DNA of 64,000 nucleotides, taken from the NCBI GenBank assembly GCA_023228145.1, contig JALOBU010000014.1, positions 1-64,000 of the forward strand, in the 5' to 3' direction. The translations under genes were made by a program, and so were the position numbers. The notes beneath the pieces were generated by a model, which was not told the origin of the DNA, did not search any database, and saw only the letters and a program-made list of their open reading frames with translations. The stretch's first letter is position 1, and the number at the start of each line of letters is the position of its first letter. Positions 35,492 to 45,086 of this stretch are shown here, in pieces. The stretch is from Bacteroidales bacterium (GTDB taxonomy: Bacteria > Bacteroidota > Bacteroidia > Bacteroidales > CAIWKO01).

Positions 35492-36910
35492 TTAATATAT
35501 GATTATTTTATTAGTAACAATTTTCTTTTTTTCTGTAAATCGAATAAAGTATATACCCTTTTGACATTTTGATAAATCAATCAATAACTTGTCCTGAGTT
35601 TCAGTGTTAACATGATTCTTATAAACTACCTGCCCTTGCAAATTAAAGATTTGTACAGAACAATTTTTATCGGCAATATCCTCCCATTGTATTGTAAATA
35701 ATCCATCAGAAGGATTAGGATATACTTTTAATGAACTACCTGTCAATATTATTTTTTCAAATCCTGAAACACCATTCTCATCTGTCTTAATTAAATAAAC
35801 ATCATAATAATTGCTAAAACTTTTTGTATAACCAGCGATGATGTAACCATTATCATTTGTTTGTTGTACAGAGCCGCCCCAATCATAACCCATACCTCCA
35901 TATGTTTTAGTCCATTGAACAAGTCCATTTTCATCAGTTTTTATAATAAACACATCCCCACCTCCTGCACCATAACTTTGTGTTGAACCTACTATTATAA
36001 AGCCATTTTCATTAGTAAGTAATATATCTGCACCAGTTTCATTATTAGTGCCACCATATATTTTTGTAAAAAGTGAATCACCGTTTGCATCAACTTTTAA
36101 TAATTTAATATCTGAGAAACTACCTGCCTCTGTAAAGGTTCCCAATACGGCATATCCTCCATCAATTGTACTAATAATTGTTGAGCCATAAGATAATCCT
36201 ATCCGAAATTCATATTTTTTTTCCCATAACAAGTCTCCCATATTATTGGTTTTAATTAGTACCATGTTCTTACTACTCGACATATCAAATCCCGATATAA
36301 TAAATCCGCCATCAATCGTCTGTAAAACAGAATATCCATTGTTAAACGCAGTTCCACCATAAGTTTTTGTCCAAATAGTATCTCCTGTTCCATTAGTTTT
36401 TATTAGATATATATTGCCTGTCCCGATACCATAACTCATAGTTCCACCAGTAACTATGTAGCTATTATCATTGCAAACATCAACTCCAGATGCTCCATCA
36501 TCCTGCACCCCTCCATAAGTTTTAAACCATAGTGAGTCTCCATTACTGTCAATCTTCATCAAAAAAGCATCTGATGCACCCGCTCCAAAACTGGATGTCT
36601 CACCTGTAATTACATAGCAATTATCAAGAGTTTTTTTCATATCAAGTGGGGCGTCCCACCCGTTTCCCCCATAGGTCTTTGTCCAAAGTTCATTTCCATT
36701 TGCATCGGTTTTTAGAATATAAATATCATTTGAGCCATTACCATAGCTCATAGTTCTTCCGGCAATAATATATCCTCCATCATCTGTTTGTAATACGCTG
36801 CTGCCTCCATCATCGTATTGGCCGCCATAATACCTCTGAAACTTTATCTGCGCCCCCGCCATTTGCGAAAGCAAAAGTGTCACAATAAGTAAAAAGGTTT
36901 TTGGTTTCAT
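35492..36910 (-). CDS. T9SS-sorted repeat protein, copy 2
   Basis: 472 residues with a signal peptide ending near AGAQ, the same repeat architecture as copy 1 and a C-terminal sorting domain (VYPNPSDGLFTIQWE to IRFTEKKKIVTNKIIIY). The first two repeats (about residues 24-130) are almost identical to those of copy 1 at protein and DNA level, while the later repeats and sorting domain have diverged. This suggests recent gene conversion or duplication of the 5' part. It is likely a cell-surface protein of unknown ligand. Confidence 0.9.
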   Translation of the reverse strand: MKPKTFLLIVTLLLSQMAGAQIKFQRYYGGQYDDGGSSVLQTDDGGYIIAGRTMSYGNGSNDIYILKTDANGNELWTKTYGGNGWDAPLDMKKTLDNCYVITGETSSFGAGASDAFLMKIDSNGDSLWFKTYGGVQDDGASGVDVCNDNSYIVTGGTMSYGIGTGNIYLIKTNGTGDTIWTKTYGGTAFNNGYSVLQTIDGGFIISGFDMSSSKNMVLIKTNNMGDLLWEKKYEFRIGLSYGSTIISTIDGGYAVLGTFTEAGSFSDIKLLKVDANGDSLFTKIYGGTNNETGADILLTNENGFIIVGSTQSYGAGGGDVFIIKTDENGLVQWTKTYGGMGYDWGGSVQQTNDNGYIIAGYTKSFSNYYDVYLIKTDENGVSGFEKIILTGSSLKVYPNPSDGLFTIQWEDIADKNCSVQIFNLQGQVVYKNHVNTETQDKLLIDLSKCQKGIYFIRFTEKKKIVTNKIIIY

Positions 36911-37305
36911 AATGTGATTTTTTTATAAATATTAATTGTGCCTAGTTATGTAAACTAAATGTTAATAAATGAGGTAAATATGGTTTTATTTTAAATTCAA
37001 AAAATAATTTTATGTGTTTTTTTATACCATTTATAATACAAATACTTACAAAAATATGAGGTTTGAAATATTATAAAATTAATTGTTACCATTAATCAAG
37101 GTATATAAGATATTTATGGGGCAAATATAATATATGAAATATTAAAAAGCAAGTAAAGTATGGATTTGTAGCACGTCTTTGCTTCGACAGGTTCAGCAAG
37201 CATGTACTATTTCACTTTGGTATTAGTATTCATAACTCTCAAAAAAATAAAATAAAATTTCTGTCGTTTTGTCTTTAGCATTAAATTTGTAAAAATTTTA
37301 CAATT
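36911..37305. other. AT-rich intergenic stretch between divergent genes
   Basis: No gene or RNA is evident. It holds the promoter element at 37282-37289 and a conspicuously GC-richer 21-base patch at 37176-37196 (GCTTCGACAGGTTCAGCAAGC) with complementary ends, unlike the surrounding A/T sequence. Nothing else is recognised. Confidence 0.5.
37282..37289 (+). promoter_or_regulatory. -7 promoter element (TAAATTTG) for the thioredoxin-like gene
   Basis: It ends 16 bases before the ATG at 37306. Confidence 0.45.
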
Positions 37306-38754
37306 ATGATATATTTCCTTACTAATATTATTCTTACTACACTTTTTGCAGGCAACATAGCATTACATCAGCCTTCCAGCCAGATAAGCAACCTACAATC
37401 AGGATATAAAATAAGGGCAAAAATAACCGGTGTGGCCGACAGCAATTGCTACCTCGGGCATTATTACGGGCAACACCAATATATTGACGATACTGCTAAA
37501 GCCAACTCTAAAGGGGAATTGTTATTTGAGGGTGCCGAACCTCTCCCCGGAGGCATATATTTTATTGTAACTCCTAAAAAAAGATTTTTTGAGTTTATTA
37601 TCAATACAGAGCAGGAATTGACTCTTGAAACAGACACTTCTGATTTGGTTAAGAATATGAAGATAAAAGGTTCGAAAGAAAACCAATTATTTTATGAATA
37701 CCTTAATTATGCTAATGAAGGACAAAAGATATTCAACAATCTGAGGAAGAAGTATGAATTGCTAAAAGACCATAAAGACTCACTCGAAGTAATTAAAACA
37801 CAAATGGAAAAAGCTGAGTCTGATGTAAAAAATTATAAAATTGATTTTATAAAAAAACATCCGGATACATTTATTGCCAGGGTTTTTATAGCTTCACGCG
37901 ACCCGGAACTTCCCGAGATACCCATACTTCCAAATGGAAGGCCGGATTCTGTTTTTCGTTACTATTACTTTAAAAATCATTACTGGGACAATATAGATTT
38001 TAGTGATGACAGAATACTTAGAACTCCCGTATTCTATAACCGCATCAACAATTATTTTACTAACCTGATTATGCAGCATCCTGATACCATTATTGCGGAA
38101 GCAGATAAAATTGTTGAGAAAGCACGTGCCAATAAAGAAATGTTTAAATATGTGGTGTGGTATCTTACTTATACTTATGAAACTTCCAAGATCATGGGGT
38201 TTGATGCTATTTTTGTCCACATGGTCGAAACCTATTATATGACAAACCAATGCTATTGGATGTCGGCTACCACATTGGAAAATATTGTAAAACGTGCAAA
38301 AAAATTTAAACCCATATTACTTGGCAAAGAAGCCCCTCCTCTGATTATGCAGGACACCAGCCTTCAGTTGCAATCCCTTTATGCCATTAAAGCCGCATAT
38401 ACCGTATTATTGTTCTGGGACTATGAATGCGGGCATTGTAAAACTGAAATTCCCAAGCTTGTTGAATTATATAAAACAAAAAAATCGGAATTAGGTATAG
38501 AGGTATTTGCTGTTTGTACAGATACCAACATGGCAGAGATGAAGAAATTCATACGAAAAAACAACATGCCTTTTATCAATGTAAACGGCCCGCGTGCCGT
38601 TACCCCGCACTTTGCCGAAACTTATGATATCTACAGTACGCCTGTAATATACCTGCTCGACGACAAAAAGAAGATTGTTGCCAAACGTATAGATTATGAA
38701 CAGGTTGAGGAAATAATCCACTATGATATGAAGGCTAAAAGCCGTCAGAAATAA
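37306..38754 (+). CDS. TlpA-like thiol-disulfide oxidoreductase with DUF4369 and DUF5106 regions
   Basis: 482 residues with an N-terminal hydrophobic export signal. Residues of about 30-130 resemble DUF4369 (beta-rich, KIRAKITGVADSNCYLGHYYG), and the helical middle (about 215-345) resembles DUF5106. The C-terminal thioredoxin fold carries the redox motif CGHC in WDYECGHCKTEIPKL and the cis-proline loop TPVIYLLD. The architecture is typical of Bacteroidota periplasmic thioredoxins. It probably reduces or isomerises disulfides of envelope proteins. The S9 peptidase follows after 52 bases. Confidence 0.9.
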   Translation: MIYFLTNIILTTLFAGNIALHQPSSQISNLQSGYKIRAKITGVADSNCYLGHYYGQHQYIDDTAKANSKGELLFEGAEPLPGGIYFIVTPKKRFFEFIINTEQELTLETDTSDLVKNMKIKGSKENQLFYEYLNYANEGQKIFNNLRKKYELLKDHKDSLEVIKTQMEKAESDVKNYKIDFIKKHPDTFIARVFIASRDPELPEIPILPNGRPDSVFRYYYFKNHYWDNIDFSDDRILRTPVFYNRINNYFTNLIMQHPDTIIAEADKIVEKARANKEMFKYVVWYLTYTYETSKIMGFDAIFVHMVETYYMTNQCYWMSATTLENIVKRAKKFKPILLGKEAPPLIMQDTSLQLQSLYAIKAAYTVLLFWDYECGHCKTEIPKLVELYKTKKSELGIEVFAVCTDTNMAEMKKFIRKNNMPFINVNGPRAVTPHFAETYDIYSTPVIYLLDDKKKIVAKRIDYEQVEEIIHYDMKAKSRQK

Positions 38755-38806
38755 TTTTGCAGGTTTTACTTTCTATGTTTTTTTATAGCTATCAAATTAT
38801 CAGATT

Positions 38807-41623
38807 TTGAAAAAAAATTCATTTGTAACCTTCTGCGTTATTTTATGCTGCCTGACTCTAAAGGCACAGAATAACCCCAAAAAGGCATTAGACCATTCCG
38901 TTTACACTTCATGGAAAACCTTAAAAAATGTCCAAATCTCAAACGACGGCAAGTGGGTTTGTTATGAAATAAACCCGTTGAAAGGCGATGGATGGCTTTA
39001 TTTTGTCAATCCTTCAAAAAACATAAAAGATTCTGTAAGCCGCGGATGTGATGCCCGTTTGTCTCACAATTCCGACTTTATCGTATTTAAAATTAAACAG
39101 CCGGAAGACACTATCAGAAAGCTGAAATTAAAGAAAACCAAGGATGAAGACCTTCCCAAAGATTCAGCAGGCGTATGGATAATGAAAACAAGAACACTGA
39201 AAAAATTCGATAATGTAAAATCATATAAAACAGGCAAAGAGGGAGGTGGATGGATTGCCATACTGCTTGAAGAGAAAAAAGAAAAAAAATCGCAAAAAGA
39301 CTCAACAGAAAGCGCAGATAGCACCCAAAACAAAAAAACAGAAATAAAAAAAGAAAAGAAAAAATCGCCTAAGCAAACGGGCACGGACCTGTTAATATAC
39401 CATCCTCACAACGAAATCATTTTAACCAATAAATTAGTAACAGAGTATGATTTTTCAAAAAACGGTGCTTTGCTCTCTATGATTTCCGTTAAAAAAGATT
39501 CTGTTGACAGTGTGGCGGTTTCTGTTTTTACTGCTGATAAAAACAAGATTGATACTGTTTTTAAGATGAATGGTATCGCTAAAAACATTGCTTCCGATGA
39601 GGCGGGAAAACAAATGGTTTTTCAGTATTCGTCCGATACAGGAAAGGTGAAACAATACGTGATGAATTACTGGAACCACATGCTGAATCACCCAAAAACT
39701 ATAATAGATACCATAAATAAGAGTTTCCCTCAAAACTGGAATATGAGCGATAATCAGCAGCCCTGGTTTTCGGAAGACGGTGAATTTATTTATTTTGGCA
39801 CAGCCCAACATTCAATACAGGAGCAGGAAGACACCCTGCTTGAAGAAGAAAAAGTGAAACTCGATTTATGGAGTTGGACAGACGGGCGCCTGCAGACAGA
39901 GCAGCTTAAAAGCCTCGATAAGGATAAGAAAAAAACATATCTTGCCGTTTTTTCATTACGCGATGCTGTTATGGTGCAACTGGCGGATTCCCTTATTGAT
40001 AAAGTCAGGATCTTGAAAAAAAATACAGGCATTGCTCACGCATCAGCAGGAATTCCTTATCAGAAACTTTATTCGTGGGAAACACCCTCTTATGCTGACC
40101 ATTATATCGTAGATGTAACAAACGGGAATAAAAAACTAGTACTAAAAAAACATCAGTATGATGTTATGATTTCACCTTTCGGCAATTTCCTATTGTATTA
40201 TAATAGTGATGATTCAACATGGAATGCCTATTCGGTGAAAAATAATACGCATACATGCCTCACAAAAAATATTCCTGTAAATTTTTATGATGAAGAAAAT
40301 GATGCCCCTGAAGAGCCTTCTCCTTATGGTGTTGCAGGTTGGGCGGAAAATGATGCCTGTGTTTTTATTTATGACAAATACGATATCTGGAAGATAGATC
40401 CGCTGATGGCTGTTGCCCCTGTCAACATTACAAAAAACGGCAGGAGCAATAAACTTGAATACCGTTTTGTCCGCACCGATAAAGATGCTGAATTTATTGA
40501 TATAAAAAATCCAATGCTTCTGAGTGTGTTCGACACACAGACGCGTAGCAGCGGTTTTGCAGCACTTAATCTGAAAAAAAACGAAGCACCGCAAAAACTA
40601 ATATTCGGGGACTTCCAGATGAATTTTATTGCCAAAGTAAAAAACGCCGACAAGGTGCTTTTCAGCAAACAGTCGTTTATTCAATATCCTGATGTTTTAT
40701 ATAGCGGTATGGATTTTTCAAAACCCATACAGGTTTCGGATGCCAATCCACAGCAGCAAAACTATTACTGGGGAAGTGTGGAACTTGTTCATTGGACTTC
40801 TTATAACGGTATTCCACTGGAGGGTTTATTATACAAACCCGAAAATTTTGATGCTACTAAGAAATATCCCGTTATCGTATATTTTTATGAACGCTATGCC
40901 GACCAGCTTAACTCACATTGGATACCATCGCCGAGCCGTTCGATTATCAATCCTGCAATATACTGCAGTAACGGGTATGTTGTTTTTATGCCTGATATCA
41001 GGTACAAGTCCGGATACCCGGGGCCTTCGGCATACGATTGTGTGGTGAGCGGCTCCGAATACATAAAAACTTTCGGCTTTGTTGACAAAGACAATATCGG
41101 CATACAGGGCCAGAGCTGGGGGGGATATCAGGTGGCATACCTTGTTACGCAGACAAATATTTACAAAGCTGCCATGGCGGGCGCCGCCGTTACCAATATG
41201 ACCAGCGCCTATGGCGGTATACGTTGGGAATCAGGCATGAGCCGCATGTTTCAGTATGAAGAATCTCAGAGCAGGATAGGGGCCACCCTTTGGGAAAAAC
41301 CAGAATTATATATGCAGAATTCTCCTTTGTTTTATGCCGACAAAGTGACAACGCCTTTGCTGATGATGAACAACGACAACGATGGTGCTGTGCCATGGTA
41401 TCAAGGTATAGAATTTTTCAGCGCCCTGCGCCGCCTCGATAAGCCTGTGTGGATGCTCAATTATAACAACGATGCACACAACCTCGAAAAGTGGCCAAAC
41501 CGTATTGACCTAAGCATAAGAATGAAACAATTTTTTGACCATTACCTTAAAGGAGAACCTATGCCAGAGTGGATGAAAAACGGAATACCTGCTTTGGAAA
41601 AAGGAAAAACACTTGGTTACTAA
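38807..41623 (+). CDS. Exported S9-family prolyl oligopeptidase
   Basis: 938 residues from a TTG start, which gives the signal peptide KKNSFVTFCVILCCLTLKAQ. A long beta-propeller region (about 40-650) contains a highly charged Lys/Ser/Thr insert at about 145-175. The C-terminal alpha/beta hydrolase domain has Ser770 in GQSWGG, Asp859 in NDNDGAVPW and His891 in NNDAHNLEKWP. It is a periplasmic serine peptidase acting on peptides. It is longer than the roughly 700-residue norm because of the propeller inserts. Confidence 0.94.
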   Translation: MKKNSFVTFCVILCCLTLKAQNNPKKALDHSVYTSWKTLKNVQISNDGKWVCYEINPLKGDGWLYFVNPSKNIKDSVSRGCDARLSHNSDFIVFKIKQPEDTIRKLKLKKTKDEDLPKDSAGVWIMKTRTLKKFDNVKSYKTGKEGGGWIAILLEEKKEKKSQKDSTESADSTQNKKTEIKKEKKKSPKQTGTDLLIYHPHNEIILTNKLVTEYDFSKNGALLSMISVKKDSVDSVAVSVFTADKNKIDTVFKMNGIAKNIASDEAGKQMVFQYSSDTGKVKQYVMNYWNHMLNHPKTIIDTINKSFPQNWNMSDNQQPWFSEDGEFIYFGTAQHSIQEQEDTLLEEEKVKLDLWSWTDGRLQTEQLKSLDKDKKKTYLAVFSLRDAVMVQLADSLIDKVRILKKNTGIAHASAGIPYQKLYSWETPSYADHYIVDVTNGNKKLVLKKHQYDVMISPFGNFLLYYNSDDSTWNAYSVKNNTHTCLTKNIPVNFYDEENDAPEEPSPYGVAGWAENDACVFIYDKYDIWKIDPLMAVAPVNITKNGRSNKLEYRFVRTDKDAEFIDIKNPMLLSVFDTQTRSSGFAALNLKKNEAPQKLIFGDFQMNFIAKVKNADKVLFSKQSFIQYPDVLYSGMDFSKPIQVSDANPQQQNYYWGSVELVHWTSYNGIPLEGLLYKPENFDATKKYPVIVYFYERYADQLNSHWIPSPSRSIINPAIYCSNGYVVFMPDIRYKSGYPGPSAYDCVVSGSEYIKTFGFVDKDNIGIQGQSWGGYQVAYLVTQTNIYKAAMAGAAVTNMTSAYGGIRWESGMSRMFQYEESQSRIGATLWEKPELYMQNSPLFYADKVTTPLLMMNNDNDGAVPWYQGIEFFSALRRLDKPVWMLNYNNDAHNLEKWPNRIDLSIRMKQFFDHYLKGEPMPEWMKNGIPALEKGKTLGY

Positions 41624-41642
41624 AGAACAGAATATTTCGTCT

Positions 41643-42176
41643 TTATAACTTTTTGAGCGCTTTCATCGCCCTGTTGCGAAAGCCAGCAGAAGCCTCGTCC
41701 ATGCTAAACTCCAATGATGCTCTAAATTCTGGTTTTAACTCCGGCTCATACTTACAAAACTTTTCAATAATAGCGATGCAGTAATACCTTATTGCAATTG
41801 CTTCTTTGGGGGAGATAAGCCAGTCAAAACATGTCTGTAAGAGCATTGCATTATCTTTTACAAGGTTGAAGTCAATTAATTCTGTAATTATCTTTAGAAA
41901 ATTTCTTTTAACGCCATCAACTTCCGACTTTACAGTTTTTTCAATTACTTCCTCAAGGTATGATAAAATCAATGAAGGATTTTTCTCACAACACAATTGA
42001 ACCACGCGTGCAGCTCTCATGCAGAGGGGATAGGGTTCATTAAAACAGAGATTTAACACAAAAGCAAAATGTTCGGGATTATTGCCTACGGCTTCCACAG
42101 CCATATCTGCTGTATTTCTCCCCGAATCATACAAACCCGAAGCAAAATCAGGCAACTTATTTGTTTTTTTATCCAA
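41643..42176 (-). CDS. HEAT-like helical protein in the pyr cluster
   Basis: 177 residues, entirely helical, with repeated pairs such as NPEHFAFVLNLCF, CMRAARVVQLCCEKNPSLI, VKRNFLKIITELIDF and AIRYYCIAIIEKFCKYEPELKP that fit HEAT/armadillo repeats. There is no signal peptide. It probably mediates protein contacts in the cytoplasm. It follows pyrI by 42 bases of repeat-like TTTACTG sequence. Homologues in Bacteroidota are uncharacterised, and I would not assign an enzymatic role. Confidence 0.75.
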   Translation of the reverse strand: MDKKTNKLPDFASGLYDSGRNTADMAVEAVGNNPEHFAFVLNLCFNEPYPLCMRAARVVQLCCEKNPSLILSYLEEVIEKTVKSEVDGVKRNFLKIITELIDFNLVKDNAMLLQTCFDWLISPKEAIAIRYYCIAIIEKFCKYEPELKPEFRASLEFSMDEASAGFRNRAMKALKKL

Positions 42177-42218
42177 ACTTAAAACTCTAACTCTTAACTG
42201 TTTACTGTTTACTGTTAA

Positions 42219-42689
42219 CTATTTAAACACCATATTTTTCTTCTCAGTAATCTTCTCGCAATAATGGCATTTCAGTTTGGATTCATCCTTATTTATCACT
42301 TTAAATTTTGTAGGGACATCTTCAACATTTGTGATGCAGTTAGGGTTTACACATTTTACAAATTCGTTGATATCATCCGGAATTTCAACTTTCTTTTTTT
42401 CAACAACATGATAGTCTTTGATAACAATGAGGGTTGCAGAGGGGGCCACCAGAGCTATTTTGTTGATTTCAATGGGTTCAAAAAACTTATTGCTTACTTT
42501 GATGATGCCTTTTTTTCCGTATTTGCTACTATCGAGGTTGGTGCCGAAAAGGATTTGCTGGTCTATCAGGTCAAGATTAAGGATTCTGATAACCTGAAAA
42601 ACACTCTGAGTCGGGATGTGGTCAATAACGGTTCCGTTTTCTATGGCAGAAACCACAAGCTCTTTTCTTGGTTTATTATTTGCTTCCAT
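42219..42689 (-). CDS. pyrI: Aspartate carbamoyltransferase regulatory chain
   Basis: 156 residues, the usual length. The nucleotide-binding domain has VSAIENGTVIDHIP and the zinc domain the four cysteines of CVNPNC and CHYC, as in PyrI. It binds CTP/ATP allosterically and holds the catalytic trimers together. It starts 4 bases after pyrB, so the pair is co-translated. Its presence implies an E. coli-like dodecameric, CTP-regulated enzyme. Confidence 0.97.
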   Translation of the reverse strand: MEANNKPRKELVVSAIENGTVIDHIPTQSVFQVIRILNLDLIDQQILFGTNLDSSKYGKKGIIKVSNKFFEPIEINKIALVAPSATLIVIKDYHVVEKKKVEIPDDINEFVKCVNPNCITNVEDVPTKFKVINKDESKLKCHYCEKITEKKNMVFK

Positions 42690-42693
42690 TTTT

Positions 42694-43599
42694 TTAAACT
42701 CCTAAGATTAATTTTAACAATGCCTGGCGTACAAACAAGCCGTTTAATGCCTGCTGGAAATAATATGCCTGTGGCATTTTGTCCACATCTTCATCTATTT
42801 CATTCACACGCGGCAGGGGATGCAGTATTTTTAAATTTGGTTTTGTGTCTGTTAACAGACTTTTACTTAAAACATAAGAATTCTTAACTTTTTCATATTC
42901 AATGGGGTCGGAAAAACGTTCGCGTTGTATGCGCGTCATATAAATAATATCAGCTTTAGGAATCGCTTCACTCAGTTCGGTGTATTGGTAATACTCCAGT
43001 TTTTTTTCTTTGATGTGCATTTTGACCGAGCTGGGAAGTTTCAGTTCCAGCGGGGAAACCAGATGATAACGGCAATTGAAGTTGGTCATGGCAATAACCA
43101 GAGAATGCACAGTGCGCCCATATTTCAGGTCGCCAACAAACACGATGTCGAGCTTATCGAGTTTGCCCTGTGTTTTTCGAATTGAATAAAGGTCGAGCAG
43201 GCATTGTGTCGGGTGCTGGTTGGCTCCGTCGCCAGCATTGATGATAGGTTTGGACCCTACTTCGCTCGCATATCTGGCGCTGCCTTCCTTTGGGTGTCTC
43301 ATTACTATCAGGTCGGAATAGTTGCAAACGGTAAGAATAGTGTCTTTCAGGGATTCGCCTTTTTTAACGCTTGAGCTGGAGGCATCAGAAAAACCAATGA
43401 CTTTTCCGCCAAGGTAATTCACAGCGCTTTCAAAGCTTAGGCGTGTGCGTGTGGAGGGTTCAAAGAATAAAGTAGCGACCACTTTGCCGTTGAGAATGTT
43501 CTGAACGGGTTCACGTTCAAAGGTCTCGGCTGTGTCGAGCACATTAATGTAATCTTCTTTGGTGAAGTCATCAATGGATATTAAGCTTCTGTTTTTCAT
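42694..43599 (-). CDS. pyrB: Aspartate carbamoyltransferase catalytic chain
   Basis: 301 residues. The carbamoyl phosphate motif FFEPSTRTRLSFESA and HPTQCLLDLYSI, plus TRIQRERF and the final LHPLPRVNEI loop, are diagnostic. It condenses carbamoyl phosphate and aspartate in the first committed step of pyrimidine synthesis in the cytoplasm. It heads pyrB-pyrI-HEAT on the minus strand behind a clear promoter element. I see no attenuator-like leader in the approximately 90-base gap. Confidence 0.98.
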   Translation of the reverse strand: MKNRSLISIDDFTKEDYINVLDTAETFEREPVQNILNGKVVATLFFEPSTRTRLSFESAVNYLGGKVIGFSDASSSSVKKGESLKDTILTVCNYSDLIVMRHPKEGSARYASEVGSKPIINAGDGANQHPTQCLLDLYSIRKTQGKLDKLDIVFVGDLKYGRTVHSLVIAMTNFNCRYHLVSPLELKLPSSVKMHIKEKKLEYYQYTELSEAIPKADIIYMTRIQRERFSDPIEYEKVKNSYVLSKSLLTDTKPNLKILHPLPRVNEIDEDVDKMPQAYYFQQALNGLFVRQALLKLILGV

Positions 43600-43628
43600 T
43601 ATTTGGTGTTTACGTTATTGTGGGTTTT

Positions 43629-43636
43629 CAAAAATA
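43629..43636 (-). promoter_or_regulatory. -7 promoter element (TATTTTTG) for pyrB
   Basis: The element ends 29 bases upstream of the ATG at 43599. It lies just below the terminator of the preceding gene. Confidence 0.5.
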
Positions 43637-43656
43637 CTTTTTTTTAATATAAAGAT

Positions 43657-43684
43657 AAAAAAAAAAGGCGACTTTCGTCGCCTG
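43657..43684 (-). terminator. Rho-independent terminator after the cDPG-synthetase-like gene
   Basis: Stem GGCGAC (43667-43672) pairs with GTCGCC (43677-43682) around TTTC; read on the minus strand it is followed by about ten T residues. It starts a few bases after the stop at 43689 and insulates pyrB. Confidence 0.9.
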
Positions 43685-43688
43685 AATT

Positions 43689-45044
43689 TTACTGACAGCA
43701 TGAGCATCCGCTCTTAACCAGGTTGTGTTTTACCAGAAAATCTCCGATAACATCTTCGAGGTTGGGGCGTCCTATTTCCTGCAGGTCATAACCAACTTTC
43801 ACCGTAGGTTTGTTAATTTTTACGATACGGTTCAGGTCAATGGGTGTGGCAATCACAACAGCGTCGCATGGTGTGGCGGCTATGGTCTTTTCCAGGTCTG
43901 CTATTTGTTGTTCACCGTACCCCATGGCTGGCAAAAGTGTTCCAATGTTGGGATAAATTTTAAATGTTTCTGCCAGTTTGCCAACGGCATAGGCTCTTGG
44001 GTCAACCAGTTCGGCAGCACCGAATTTCATAGCTGCCACTGTGCCTGCACCGATTTTCATTTCACCGTGGGTGAGGGTAGGGCCGTCTTCTACAACAAGA
44101 ACTTTTTTACCTTTAATCAGTTCAGGCTTATCTACCGTCAGTGGCGAGGCACCGTCAATTACAACAGCTTTTGGATTTACCTTGCTGATGCTTTCGCGAA
44201 CAGTTTGAATATTCTCGGGAGCTGCGCTGTCCATTTTGTTAATTACAACTACGTCAGACAGGCGTAGGGTAGTTTCACCAGGATAATATTTTAACTCATG
44301 CCCGGGACGATGCGGGTCAACAACAGTGATGAATAAATCCGTTTTGTAAAATGAAAAATCATTGTTGCCACCATCCCATAATATCACATCGGCTTCTTTT
44401 TCAGCTTCACGTAAAATGGCTTCGTAATCAACGCCGGAATAAATCACATTACCACGGACCACATGTGGTTCGTATTCTTCCATTTCTTCGATGGTGCATT
44501 TGTGTTTTTTGAGGTCTTCCACTGTGGCAAAACGTTGTACTTTTTGTGCGTTGAGGTCTCCATAAGGCATGGGGTGACGAATGGCAACAACCTTAAGCCC
44601 CATATCCATCAAAATCTCAATAACGCGGCGTGATGTCTGGCTTTTGCCACAACCTGTGCGCACAGCACAAACGGCAATCATAGGTTTGCTGCTTTTTACC
44701 TGAGTTTGTTTCGGTCCAAGCAACATAAAATCAGCGCCGGCAGTATTTACAATGGCGCTAATGCCCATAACTTTCTGGTAAGTAACATCGCTGTATGCAA
44801 ATACGCAGATATCTGCATTGAGCTCTTTTATCAGTTTGGGCAAATCATTTTCCAGATATATTGGAATGCCATCAGGATAGAGGTTTCCGGCAAGTTCTTT
44901 GGGATACTTTCTTCCTGCAATGTCAGGAATTTGTGCGGCTGTAAAGGCAACAACATTGTATGCTTCGTTTCCCCTGAAGTAGGTGTTGAAATTATGAAAA
45001 TCCCTACCCGCAGCTCCAATAATAATAACATTTTTTCGGTTCAT
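43689..45044 (-). CDS. Cyclic 2,3-diphosphoglycerate synthetase-like P-loop protein
   Basis: 451 residues. A Rossmann-like N-terminal domain (NVIIIGAAGRDFHNFNTYFR) is followed by a P-loop, CAVRTGCGKSQTSR, near residue 130, WDGGNNDFSFYKTDL, VVINKMDSA and GPTLTHGEMKIGAG. These match the cyclic 2,3-DPG synthetase family, first characterised from thermophilic methanogens, which has many uncharacterised bacterial members. The last residues SGCSCCQ form a cysteine-rich tail that may bind metal. In this mesophile-like genome the substrate is uncertain. It is a monocistronic gene with its own promoter and terminator. Confidence 0.85.
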   Translation of the reverse strand: MNRKNVIIIGAAGRDFHNFNTYFRGNEAYNVVAFTAAQIPDIAGRKYPKELAGNLYPDGIPIYLENDLPKLIKELNADICVFAYSDVTYQKVMGISAIVNTAGADFMLLGPKQTQVKSSKPMIAVCAVRTGCGKSQTSRRVIEILMDMGLKVVAIRHPMPYGDLNAQKVQRFATVEDLKKHKCTIEEMEEYEPHVVRGNVIYSGVDYEAILREAEKEADVILWDGGNNDFSFYKTDLFITVVDPHRPGHELKYYPGETTLRLSDVVVINKMDSAAPENIQTVRESISKVNPKAVVIDGASPLTVDKPELIKGKKVLVVEDGPTLTHGEMKIGAGTVAAMKFGAAELVDPRAYAVGKLAETFKIYPNIGTLLPAMGYGEQQIADLEKTIAATPCDAVVIATPIDLNRIVKINKPTVKVGYDLQEIGRPNLEDVIGDFLVKHNLVKSGCSCCQ

Positions 45045-45078
45045 ATATATTTTTTTGGTTTGTATATAATGTTTTATG

Positions 45079-45086
45079 CAAAGATA
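45079..45086 (-). promoter_or_regulatory. -7 promoter element (TATCTTTG) for the 43689 gene
   Basis: The element ends 34 bases before the ATG at 45044. Confidence 0.45.

Noticed and set aside
33691..36910. CRISPR-like or tandem DNA repeats
   Set aside because: The repetition comes from protein repeats within two coding genes and is not regular at DNA level.
43725..44267. 180-codon plus-strand frame opposite the cDPG-synthetase-like gene
   Set aside because: Antisense shadow: the minus-strand protein has a P-loop and family motifs.
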